From an uncultured Bacteroidales bacterium (GTDB taxonomy: Bacteria > Bacteroidota > Bacteroidia > Bacteroidales > WCHB1-69), in assembly GCA_946407715.1 (NCBI GenBank), contig CAMJPH010000069.1:1-13289 (forward strand): 13,289 nucleotides of DNA. Reading direction: 5' to 3'. Position 1 is the stretch's first letter, and each line of letters opens with the position of its first letter. Below are positions 1 through 6,277 of this stretch, one piece after another. A program made the position numbers and the translations under genes. Below the pieces are notes generated by a model. It saw only the letters and a program-made list of their open reading frames with translations, did not search any database and was not told the origin of the DNA.

Positions 1-977
1 CCCTGCGGCACCTTCTCCAAACTGCGGACCAACGCCGCGACAGTCTCTTTGGGGAGGACTGTCTCCCGCTTCTCGCACGCCTCCAAACTGCAGGTGATGC
101 ACGGATCTGTGCCTTCATATTGTCTGTGGAACGTCTGGTTGATGTTGTCCAACAGCTCTTTCACGAACTCGGAAGCCCTGTTGTTTTCGGTCCAAATCAC
201 CATCTCGCCCGATGATGCAATCGAGGCGTTGGCTTCACCGATCTGGATGTCAGCAACTTCGATATTCTCTTCCTTGCGGATTACCTTCAGAATGATTTTA
301 GTCTGCTCCACCGCGCTGCAGCGTCCCTTGTTGATATCGACGCCGGAGTGGCCGCCCAGTCCGCCGGCGATGCGGATGCGGTGCCACTGGCCAGCCTTGG
401 GTGCTGGCAGGCGTTCCACGGGGATGCGGTGGAACTGCAGGCAGGCGCCAGCGGCCCCGGTGGTGATGGTGTCGTAGTCCTCGGAGTCGAGGTTGATGAC
501 CTTGCGGCCTTTGAGGAAGTCCTTGCTGAGCTGCGAGGCGCCCGACATGCCGTCCTCCTCGTTGGTCGTGGTGATGACCTCCAGGGCGGGGTGTACGATG
601 CGGTCGTCTTCGAGCACGGCGAGGGCCATCGACAACCCGATGCCGTTGTCGGCGCCGAGCGAAGTGCCGCGGGCCTTCATCCAGCCGTTCTCCTCGTAGG
701 CCTCGATGGGGTCGTTGAGCGGGTCGCTCATGCCCACGCAGACCATATCCATATGGTTGAGTAGCACGATGGGCTCGGCCGCCTCGTGTCCGGGGCTTGC
801 GGGCTTGCGGATCACCACGCAGTTCTCCTTGTCACGCTCGTACTCCAAATGCAGCCGCTCGGCGAACTGGCAAAGGTAGTCGGCGATGCGCTCCTCGTGG
901 TGCGAGGGGCGCGGAATCCGGTTCAGCTCACGGAAGATGCTGAAAACGCGGTCGGGGTTGATGTTGTGGGTTGTCAT
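1..977 (-). CDS. pepD: Cytosolic beta-Ala-His / aminoacyl-histidine dipeptidase (M20 family), 3' end missing
   Basis: This is the N-terminal 325 or so residues of a PepD-type metallopeptidase (Xaa-His dipeptidase, M20C group), which hydrolyses dipeptides in the cytoplasm with two bound metal ions. The family is usually about 480-490 residues, so roughly a third of the protein lies beyond base 1. Visible landmarks in order are NHMDMV (metal-binding His and Asp, near residue 75), TSLGADNGIG (second metal ligand region, near residue 105), TTNEEDGMSGA (catalytic Glu region, near residue 140), NLDSED, and GLGGHSGVDINKGR, the signature of the lid/dimerisation domain. The start is the ATG at 975-977, beginning MTTHNINPDRVF; the leader is A-rich with no Shine-Dalgarno sequence. 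Only 27 bp separate it from the upstream ATPase stop and I see no -7 box there, so it may be co-transcribed or use a promoter inside that gene. It is visibly more GC-rich than the ATPase gene. Confidence 0.95.
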   Translation of the reverse strand, partial: MTTHNINPDRVFSIFRELNRIPRPSHHEERIADYLCQFAERLHLEYERDKENCVVIRKPASPGHEAAEPIVLLNHMDMVCVGMSDPLNDPIEAYEENGWMKARGTSLGADNGIGLSMALAVLEDDRIVHPALEVITTTNEEDGMSGASQLSKDFLKGRKVINLDSEDYDTITTGAAGACLQFHRIPVERLPAPKAGQWHRIRIAGGLGGHSGVDINKGRCSAVEQTKIILKVIRKEENIEVADIQIGEANASIASSGEMVIWTENNRASEFVKELLDNINQTFHRQYEGTDPCITCSLEACEKRETVLPKETVAALVRSLEKVPQ

Positions 978-1004
978 ATTTTTGGAAATTGATTTTTTTA
1001 ATTG

Positions 1005-2210
1005 TCAGAATCCATTTTTCAAGAAATCAGCAAGTGGGATGTGAATGATGCCCTCATATTTGCTGGAATCCATAAAAGGGGTCATCGATATTACATATTT
1101 CGGGTAGTTGTCGTTAATCTTCTGAAGGTTCCCGAATTCGCGTTCGAAAGTTGACTCTTCACTGATGAGATAAGCTGCCTGAACGTAGATGGTGTCATCA
1201 CCCTTTGTTCCTACGAAATCGATTTCCGTGGCATACATTTGTCCGACGGTTACCTTATATCCTAAACGGATGAGATGCTGATATACAATGTTTTCCACAA
1301 TTTTCTCAATGTCATTGGCACGCCTGCCGCCCACTATGAAATTACGGAGTCCAACATCACCAAAATAATATTTGTCGTTGTTTTCCAGCAGTTTCTTCCC
1401 GTGTAAGTTGAAACGTGTTACATCATGCACAAGAAAAGCCTCGGTCATTGCTTTCAAATAATTCAGAATGAGGTTCTTGGATACTTCATTCTTGTTGGAT
1501 GTCATATAGTTCTGAATATTGGTGGCCGACAGTGGCTTGCCGATGTTGTCACCAACATATTTGATCAGGTTTTCCAAAAAGGACACATTGCGCACTTTTT
1601 TGCGACGGACGATGTCTTTCACCAGAATTGTGTTGTAAACGCCCTGAAGATATTGCCGAACGACTTCTGGGTCATCCAGTCCGATAGGACGAAGACCGGG
1701 CAGTCCTCCAAAATTGATATATCTACGGAGCGTATCATCACTATCTTCCAAATTATGGAAGATCAGGAACTCTTCATAGCTGAGGCTCTGCACGAAGATT
1801 TCCACATATCTGCCAGAAAGCAGAGTCGCCAAGTCGCTTGAAAGCGTGTCGGAATTGCTGCCTGTCACAATGATGTCAATATCCGGATTGTCATAGTAAT
1901 TCCTTAGTCCGCGTTCAAATTCCTCGATTTCCTGAACCTCGTCAATAAGAATAAATGTATGCTTACCAGGCTCTCTTCGTTCGTCAATATATGCCACCAA
2001 ATCTTTGTAATTCTGGATGAAGTCGAAATCGGTCTTTTCCTTGTCAATATAGATGACGCACGAGTCTGAATCCTGTCGTTTCCGTTGGACAACCTCCCTC
2101 ATAACGTAACTTTTGCCGACACGGCGTTGACCGGTCAAAACAAGAAGTACGCCTGTGCCGAGAAATTTCTCTACTTTTGAGTAGTAATAGGGTCTATAAA
2201 CCAGTTCCAT
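1005..2210 (-). CDS. AAA-family ATPase with DUF4143 C-terminal region
   Basis: A 401-residue protein of the ATPase group common in Bacteroidota and archaea (AAA_14 plus DUF4143). Walker A is GQRRVGKS at residues 27-34 and Walker B is ILIDEVQ at 87-93. A sensor-like VTGSNS follows near 116-121. LLSGRYVEIFVQSLSYEEFL is the usual lead into the second half. The C-terminal part contains a TEIDFVG...IYVQAAY stretch that resembles a PD-(D/E)xK-type core (Asp, then Gln in place of the usual Glu-x-Lys), which is typical of DUF4143 and probably not catalytic. The cellular role of the family is not established; proposed links include toxin-antitoxin-like or mobile-element functions. It is visibly AT-richer than the dipeptidase downstream, which suits an acquired gene. 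The start at 2210 is supported by a -7 box 21 bp upstream. The family call is firm, the function unknown. Confidence 0.93.
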   Translation of the reverse strand: MELVYRPYYYSKVEKFLGTGVLLVLTGQRRVGKSYVMREVVQRKRQDSDSCVIYIDKEKTDFDFIQNYKDLVAYIDERREPGKHTFILIDEVQEIEEFERGLRNYYDNPDIDIIVTGSNSDTLSSDLATLLSGRYVEIFVQSLSYEEFLIFHNLEDSDDTLRRYINFGGLPGLRPIGLDDPEVVRQYLQGVYNTILVKDIVRRKKVRNVSFLENLIKYVGDNIGKPLSATNIQNYMTSNKNEVSKNLILNYLKAMTEAFLVHDVTRFNLHGKKLLENNDKYYFGDVGLRNFIVGGRRANDIEKIVENIVYQHLIRLGYKVTVGQMYATEIDFVGTKGDDTIYVQAAYLISEESTFEREFGNLQKINDNYPKYVISMTPFMDSSKYEGIIHIPLADFLKNGF

Positions 2211-2228
2211 GTCTCAATTATTTTCTCG

Positions 2229-2246
2229 CGCAAAAATACTATTTTT
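2229..2246 (-). promoter_or_regulatory. Promoter core of the ATPase gene
   Basis: On the minus strand this reads AAAAATAGTATTTTTGCG. It contains TATTTTTG (2231-2238), a perfect TAnnTTTG -7 box of the Bacteroidota primary sigma factor, about 21 bp before the ATG. Transcription would begin near 2224. AAAAATA-G-TATTTTT is itself a near-palindrome. The same 18 bases recur exactly before the methyltransferase gene (9220-9237). Confidence 0.65.
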
Positions 2247-2306
2247 TTGTTCACTATAATGAACAAAATGAAATAAACTTGATTTTTGTTCATTATGATG
2301 AACGAA
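2245..2306. promoter_or_regulatory. Two similar palindromes, probable operator pair of the ATPase gene
   Basis: Site 1 is TTTTGTTCA (2245-2253), a 6-bp spacer and TGAACAAAA (2260-2268), with perfect 9-bp arms. Site 2 is TTTGTTCAT (2285-2293), spacer TATG, and ATGAACGAA (2298-2306), with one mismatch in the 9-bp arms. Both centre on GTTCA...TGAAC; the centres are 39 bp apart, close to four helical turns. Site 1 is centred near -33 of the predicted start, so a bound dimer would block the promoter. The binding protein is unknown. Confidence 0.6.
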
Positions 2307-2399
2307 TTTCAAGGATTGGTTAAGACATTTGAGCAGCTTCGTCCACAAGTGAAATCAGATGTTTCCATTTTTCTAATTGCCTTAAGCAGTCCAGTGTGA
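2295..2399 (+). other. Doubtful 34-residue ORF inside the ATPase upstream region
   Basis: An ATG-ATG start lies inside the right half of the second palindrome and opens a frame encoding MMNEFQGLVKTFEQL and so on, ending with TGA at 2397-2399. There is no recognisable family, no clear Shine-Dalgarno sequence and no -7 box placed for it. It runs divergently from the ATPase and could be a remnant of a lost gene once controlled by the same operator, or simply chance. I list it because it is the only open frame in this gene-poor stretch. Confidence 0.2.
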
Positions 2400-2417
2400 A
2401 TTCTTCAGTCTATGAAT

Positions 2418-2486
2418 CTTGGATAATACATAAAATCGCAACCTTATATTATTGACTACAAAAACACAAAATTAATATTATCCAAG
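2418..2486. repeat. 11-bp perfect inverted repeat with 47-bp loop
   Basis: CTTGGATAATA at 2418-2428 is matched by TATTATCCAAG at 2476-2486. The right arm runs into the first unit of the 33-bp array (ATCCAAGG starts at 2480), so the left arm is in effect an inverted partial copy of an array unit. No T-run follows either arm, so it is not a standard terminator. Confidence 0.6.
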
Positions 2487-2557
2487 GAAATAAATCGCCA
2501 AAATTCGATAAAATCCAAAGAAATAAACTGTCGGATTATGATAAAATCCAAGGAAAT
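2480..2557. repeat. 33-bp-period direct repeat array, copy A (three cores)
   Basis: Cores of the form ATCCAA(G/A)GAAATA begin at 2480, 2513 and 2546, exactly 33 bp apart; the seventh base runs G, A, G in the three copies. Between cores the sequence varies but ends in (G)ATAAA each time. On the minus strand, read as 3' UTR of the flavin reductase, the cores are ATTTCC(or CT)TTGGAT. The last core lies about 17 bp past that gene's stop codon. The same three-core layout recurs at 3236-3313. Confidence 0.8.
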
Positions 2558-2573
2558 ATCTTTTCGCAACAGG

Positions 2574-3137
2574 CTATTTCAGCTTCATCCCATCCTTGAA
2601 GGCTTCACCAACGCGCTGGGAGACAAGATAGTAGCCGTGCGTGTAGGGGTCGAAGGCGATGGCCTTCAGGGCGTCGATATCCACTTTGCCGTCCTTCATC
2701 TTGTCGGCCTCCACGGAGGTTTGCAGCACTTTGCCGATGACGCCCAATCCTGTGTCATCGCCTTGGTATTCAATAAATTCGCACTCCATCGCGATGGGCA
2801 ATTCGTTAATGACGGGAGCATCCACCAATGAGGATTTGGTGGCGGTGAGACCGCTCTTGGCGAACTTGTCTTTCTCCTTGTGGCCCGACACCACGCCGAA
2901 ATAGTCGGCCTCCACCACGTGGGCGGCGTCGGCGATGTGGACCACAAAGCCCTTGCGTTGCTTGATATTCTCCACCGTCTTGTGGGTTTCGGTGAGGTTG
3001 AGGGCCACGCGGTCGCGGTCGAGCATCGTGCCCCAAGCGGCGTTCATCACGTCAACGGTGCCGTCCTCGTTGTAGGTGGCGACGAGCAGAACGGGCATCG
3101 GGAAAATGGCTTCGGTTGTTTTAATCGGTTGTTTCAT
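2574..3137 (-). CDS. Flavin reductase-like domain protein (FMN-binding)
   Basis: A 187-residue cytoplasmic protein of the flavin reductase-like / flavoredoxin group, which binds FMN in a split-barrel fold and usually passes electrons between NAD(P)H, flavin and a partner. Recognisable segments are the N-terminal MPVLLVATYNEDGTVDVMNAAW (about residues 14-35, the usual flavin-contact start), ALNLTETHKTVENI, GFVVHIAD, EADYFGVVSGHKEKDKFA (about 75-92), and APVINELPIAMECEF. Length fits the family. The start ATG at 3135-3137 has an A-rich leader and a -7 box about 55 bp upstream. It lies downstream of an AraC gene on the same strand, with 179 bp between that contain a 33-bp-period repeat array. Physiological partner and substrate cannot be told from sequence. 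Confidence 0.9.
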   Translation of the reverse strand: MKQPIKTTEAIFPMPVLLVATYNEDGTVDVMNAAWGTMLDRDRVALNLTETHKTVENIKQRKGFVVHIADAAHVVEADYFGVVSGHKEKDKFAKSGLTATKSSLVDAPVINELPIAMECEFIEYQGDDTGLGVIGKVLQTSVEADKMKDGKVDIDALKAIAFDPYTHGYYLVSQRVGEAFKDGMKLK

Positions 3138-3192
3138 AATGGATTATATTTTAACTTGTGATTACTTGAAATGCTCTATTGGATTTGAAATG

Positions 3193-3200
3193 CAAAAATA
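3193..3200 (-). promoter_or_regulatory. -7 box of the flavin reductase gene
   Basis: Minus strand TATTTTTG, an exact TAnnTTTG box, 55 bp before the start codon. No good TTG -33 element is found at 17-20 bp, so an activator may be needed. The 33-bp-period array B begins about 36 bp further upstream, where activator sites would be expected. Confidence 0.5.
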
Positions 3201-3235
3201 GAAATTCTGCCAATAAAAAAGCTCAAAAAAGTCCC

Positions 3236-3313
3236 ATCCAAGGAAATAAATCATCGGAATTCTATAAAATCCAAAGAAATATTTTGCCGAAATCAGACAA
3301 AATCCAAGGAAAT
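3236..3313. repeat. 33-bp-period direct repeat array, copy B (three cores)
   Basis: Cores ATCCAA(G/A)GAAAT begin at 3236, 3269 and 3302, again exactly 33 bp apart and again with G, A, G at the seventh base. Unit 1 matches unit 1 of copy A at 28 of 33 bases by eye, unit 2 at 24 of 33. The array ends 3 bp from the stop codon of the AraC gene (3317-3319), so it could be its 3' UTR or an upstream control region of the flavin reductase gene. Confidence 0.8.
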
Positions 3314-3316
3314 CCC

Positions 3317-4168
3317 TTATTGGCTGTTGCGGAATTCAGTGGGTGACAAGCCCGTTTCGCGGCGGAAATAGCGGCTGAATGTGGCCTGCTCCTCGAAACC
3401 TAACATGTCAGCGATGGCCTGCACCGAGAGGTCGCGCCGAACGTGCAATAGCATCTTCGCTTCCGCCACAACTTGGCGATGAATCCAGTAGGTGGCGGTT
3501 TGACCTGTCTCCTGTTTGACGACAGCACTGAAATGTTTGGTTGACAAACAGGCTTTCGCGGCGTAGAAACTCACATCGCGGTGATCGCGGAAATGCTTCG
3601 CGAGGTCGCTGTGGAAATGTGCGCTGACCCGCTTGTCGGTCGGGGTCTCGTTCAGTTTGTTCCTGCGGTAGTGGCTGAGCAGGCGCAGGAGAAATTCCAA
3701 CAGACGTGTCATCAGCATCCGATGGTCGGGAAGTTGGAGGCGTGTGATTTCGCGCATTCCTTCCACCACGTTCGTTATCATCTTGTATTCATGCCTGTCA
3801 AGCTTCACGTTGGGGTGCGGCTCGTAGCGGTAACGAAGCTGGTTGATGATTTGCAACATTGGGTCATTCAGAAGCGCTGCCCTGACCACAATCAATGTGG
3901 CACGATAGTCGTCGGTTTTGTCCACTTTCAACAGTCTGTGATTGGGGAAGATGACGCCAACAGTGCGCTGTCCCGAAAAGTCGGTGATGTCGTCGTACAT
4001 GAGGTTGATGCGTCCTTTGTGACCGATACAGATGACGTAGTCTGGCGAGACAAAAGGCTCGTCCCCGGAGGGCAACCCCCTCACATCATTGAAAACCACA
4101 ATGCCTTCCTCATTGATTCTCTGAGGATAAAGGTTCATCGGATGGGTATATGACGATTTCTTTTTCAT
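3317..4168 (-). CDS. AraC-family transcriptional regulator
   Basis: 283 residues. The N-terminal half (about 1-150) is a cupin-like sensing region, as in Bacteroidota AraC proteins. The C-terminal 95 or so residues hold two helix-turn-helix motifs: FYAAKACLSTKHFSAVVKQETG (first) and DLSVQAIADMLGFEEQATFSRYFRRETGLSPTEFR (second, the hallmark AraC segment). The gene is divergent from the secreted beta-helix protein gene and precedes the flavin reductase gene, so either may be a target. Start choice is uncertain: a -7 box sits only 5-12 bp before the ATG at 4166-4168, so either the mRNA is nearly leaderless or translation starts at the Met codon at 4136-4138. Ligand unknown. Confidence 0.92.
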   Translation of the reverse strand: MKKKSSYTHPMNLYPQRINEEGIVVFNDVRGLPSGDEPFVSPDYVICIGHKGRINLMYDDITDFSGQRTVGVIFPNHRLLKVDKTDDYRATLIVVRAALLNDPMLQIINQLRYRYEPHPNVKLDRHEYKMITNVVEGMREITRLQLPDHRMLMTRLLEFLLRLLSHYRRNKLNETPTDKRVSAHFHSDLAKHFRDHRDVSFYAAKACLSTKHFSAVVKQETGQTATYWIHRQVVAEAKMLLHVRRDLSVQAIADMLGFEEQATFSRYFRRETGLSPTEFRNSQ

Positions 4169-4172
4169 GGTG

Positions 4173-4180
4173 CAAAAATA
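4173..4180 (-). promoter_or_regulatory. -7 box very close to the AraC start codon
   Basis: Minus strand TATTTTTG, exact TAnnTTTG, with only 4 bp between it and the annotated ATG. The expected transcription start, some 6-8 bp past the box, falls in or at that ATG. The matching -33 element is not clear. Confidence 0.4.
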
Positions 4181-4245
4181 CGGATTTATTTTAACAATAC
4201 ATCAAAATCAGTCTTTTTGTTAAATTTTTGCGCCGATATGTCAAC

Positions 4246-4273
4246 TTGCATGATGGTAGCGATGTTAATTTTG
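4246..4273 (+). promoter_or_regulatory. Promoter of the secreted beta-helix protein gene
   Basis: TTG at 4246-4248 (-33 element) is followed after 17 bp by TAATTTTG at 4266-4273, an exact TAnnTTTG -7 box. Transcription would start near 4280, leaving a 33-nt leader with AAAAGGA about 7 bp before the ATG at 4313. This supports 4313, not the earlier in-frame ATG, as the start. Confidence 0.65.
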
Positions 4274-4312
4274 CAGGCAGAAAATAATTGTTTGGTTAAA
4301 AGGATAAATCTT

Positions 4313-6277
4313 ATGAAACACACAGCTTTCCTGATCTGCATGTTGCTTTTGACAACCTGCGCTTTTGCACAGACGCCGAGCGACAACACTGTCGAAGTGG
4401 TCTATAGCGGCACGACGGCAACGGTGGCCGTCGCCGACAATGTGACGCAATACCTGACCGTCACCCAGCAAGGGGCGCACGTCTCCATCGCGCAGAGCGA
4501 CTCCCTCGCCAGCGAAATCACCTACAAGCTGAGCGGCACATCGACCGACGGTGAGTTCTATATGTCGGGCTCTTACAAAGCCACTCTAGAACTCAACGGT
4601 CTCACGTTGACAAACACCATTCCCGTTTATAGTGGTGCGGCGGTGCATATCCAGAACGGCAAACGCATCAACGTGAAGGTCATCACTGGCACCACCAACA
4701 CGCTCGTAGATGCGGCCAGCGGCTCGCAGAAGGGCTGCCTCTACGTGAAAGGCCACGCCGAGTTCAAACAGCAGGGGACGCTCAACGTGGTGGGCAACGT
4801 GAAACACGGCATCAAGGCCGGCGAGTACATCAGCCTGAAAAACGCCACGATCAATGTGACCTCCGCCGTGGGCGACGGCATCTCGTGCAACCAGTATTTC
4901 CTGATGGAGAGCGGCACCCTCAACATCAGCGGCACCGCGGACGACGGTATCCAGTGCGACCTTGAGGGCGACACTTCCACTGGCATCACCACCGACCACG
5001 AGGACGAAGACTCGGGCAATATGTACATCAGCGGCGGCACTATCACCATCAATTGCACGGCGATTGCCGCCAAGGGTATCAAATGCGCGGGTGACATATA
5101 CATCACCGACGAACCCGTCATCACGGTAACCACCAGCGGCAAAGGCACTTGGGATGAGGATGATTTGGAAACCAAAGCGGCCTGCGGAATAAGCGCCGAT
5201 GGCGACATCAACATCAGCGGCGGCACCCTCAACCTTACCTCCACCGGCTCGGGCGGTAAGGGCATGAAGTGTGACAACGTGTTGACCATCAGCGGCGGCG
5301 ACATTACCATTTCCACCAGCGGCGGCCTATATTATAACAACGGCACGACAGAAAACACCAACTATACTGGCAACACCGACAATGTGAGCAGCGACTATTA
5401 CTCGTCGCCCAAGGGCATCAAAGCCGGCGTGAAGACGCAGGTCGGCAACAGCTACACTTACAGCGGCGGTATGGTTATCAGCGGTGGCAACATAAAAGTG
5501 ACCACCACAGGTCGCAATGGCGAAGGTATCGAGAGCAAGAACACGCTGGATATAACGGGGGGCGAAGTCTATGTCAACGCTTACGATGACGGCATCAATT
5601 CGGCGCGGGATATGACCATCACCAATGGTTATGTCTATTCCCGCTCCAACAACAACGACGGCATGGATGCCAATGGCAACCTGTACATCAATGGTGGACT
5701 TGTTTACGCCATCGGCTCACGTTCACCCGAGTTGGCGCTCGACGCCAACAGCGAAGAGCAGAAGAGAATCTACATCAACGGCGGTGTCATCATTGCTGTG
5801 GGAGGTATCGAAAACGGCAGCTCCATCAACCAACCCTATATCCAGTCTTCATCCGTCAGCGGCAACAACTGGTACACTGTAACTTACGGCGAAAATGCAG
5901 TGGCATTCTATACTCCCACCATCAACACCGGTGGTGGTCCTGGAGGCCATGGCGGCAACTCGTCCACGTTTATTTCCGCTCCCAGCACTCCATCGCTTGC
6001 CAATGGGAACACCATCAGCGGTGGTACCCCGTATTTCGAGGGGAACTGTTATGTTAGTGGTGACGGCGGCGACGACACCGGCATCGACGAACTTGACATG
6101 GAGGATGTCACCATCAAGAGTCTGAACGGCAATATCATTGTCGAGGGTTGTGAAGATTGCACAGTGAGCATATTCAACATGGAAGGCCGCCGGGTAGGTG
6201 ACCGCGGGCTCGCTCCCGGCGTTTATGTCGTCAAAGTCGGTGACCGCCCGGCACGGAAAGTCATCGTGACAAGGTAG
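4313..6277 (+). CDS. Secreted beta-helix carbohydrate-binding-like protein (Cthe_2159/DUF4353 type) with T9SS tail
   Basis: 654 residues. Residues 1-20 (MKHTAFLICMLLLTTCAFAQ) are a signal peptide. Most of the protein, about 80-530, is a run of parallel beta-helix-like coils: segments of the form (Y)ISGGTLNI / ITGGEVYV alternate with KGIKC, DGISC, DGIQCD, EGIES or DGINS turns. This is the pattern of the Cthe_2159 (formerly DUF4353) family, whose founder binds acidic and cellulosic polysaccharides. Several Asp-rich turns could bind calcium. A Gly/Pro/His-rich linker (GGGPGGHGG, about 539-547) follows. The last 65 or so residues (IIVEGCEDCTVSIFNMEGRRV...LAPGVYVVKVGDRPARKVIV) look like a type A T9SS sorting domain, so the product is probably exported and attached to or released from the surface. 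No catalytic motif is seen. The earlier in-frame ATG at 4217 was rejected because the promoter lies downstream of it. The 3' end overlaps the phosphatase gene by 17 bp. Confidence 0.9.
   Translation: MKHTAFLICMLLLTTCAFAQTPSDNTVEVVYSGTTATVAVADNVTQYLTVTQQGAHVSIAQSDSLASEITYKLSGTSTDGEFYMSGSYKATLELNGLTLTNTIPVYSGAAVHIQNGKRINVKVITGTTNTLVDAASGSQKGCLYVKGHAEFKQQGTLNVVGNVKHGIKAGEYISLKNATINVTSAVGDGISCNQYFLMESGTLNISGTADDGIQCDLEGDTSTGITTDHEDEDSGNMYISGGTITINCTAIAAKGIKCAGDIYITDEPVITVTTSGKGTWDEDDLETKAACGISADGDINISGGTLNLTSTGSGGKGMKCDNVLTISGGDITISTSGGLYYNNGTTENTNYTGNTDNVSSDYYSSPKGIKAGVKTQVGNSYTYSGGMVISGGNIKVTTTGRNGEGIESKNTLDITGGEVYVNAYDDGINSARDMTITNGYVYSRSNNNDGMDANGNLYINGGLVYAIGSRSPELALDANSEEQKRIYINGGVIIAVGGIENGSSINQPYIQSSSVSGNNWYTVTYGENAVAFYTPTINTGGGPGGHGGNSSTFISAPSTPSLANGNTISGGTPYFEGNCYVSGDGGDDTGIDELDMEDVTIKSLNGNIIVEGCEDCTVSIFNMEGRRVGDRGLAPGVYVVKVGDRPARKVIVTR

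Larger units (their letters stand above)
2211..2573. other. 363-bp region without a convincing gene
   Basis: From left to right it holds the ATPase leader and promoter, the paired palindromes (2245-2306), a doubtful small ORF (2295-2399), an 11-bp inverted repeat (2418-2428 with 2476-2486), and the first 33-bp-period array (2480-2557) that abuts the 3' end of the flavin reductase gene. I see no RNA gene and no rho-independent terminator in it. Confidence 0.75.

Noticed and set aside
348..764. Plus-strand frames over the dipeptidase gene
   Set aside because: They are antisense to strongly conserved PepD motifs and have the low-complexity look expected of GC-rich reverse frames.
2480..3313. 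CRISPR-like array
   Set aside because: Only three cores per array, a 12-13-bp repeat and about 20-bp gaps that are themselves partly similar. This is too short for repeat and spacer, and no cas genes are near.
3581..4153. 190-codon frame antisense to the AraC gene
   Set aside because: No domain resemblance; it mirrors codon structure of the real AraC gene on the other strand.
4217..4312. 32-residue extension of the beta-helix protein
   Set aside because: The promoter lies inside it, and it would place non-signal sequence before a clear signal peptide at 4313.
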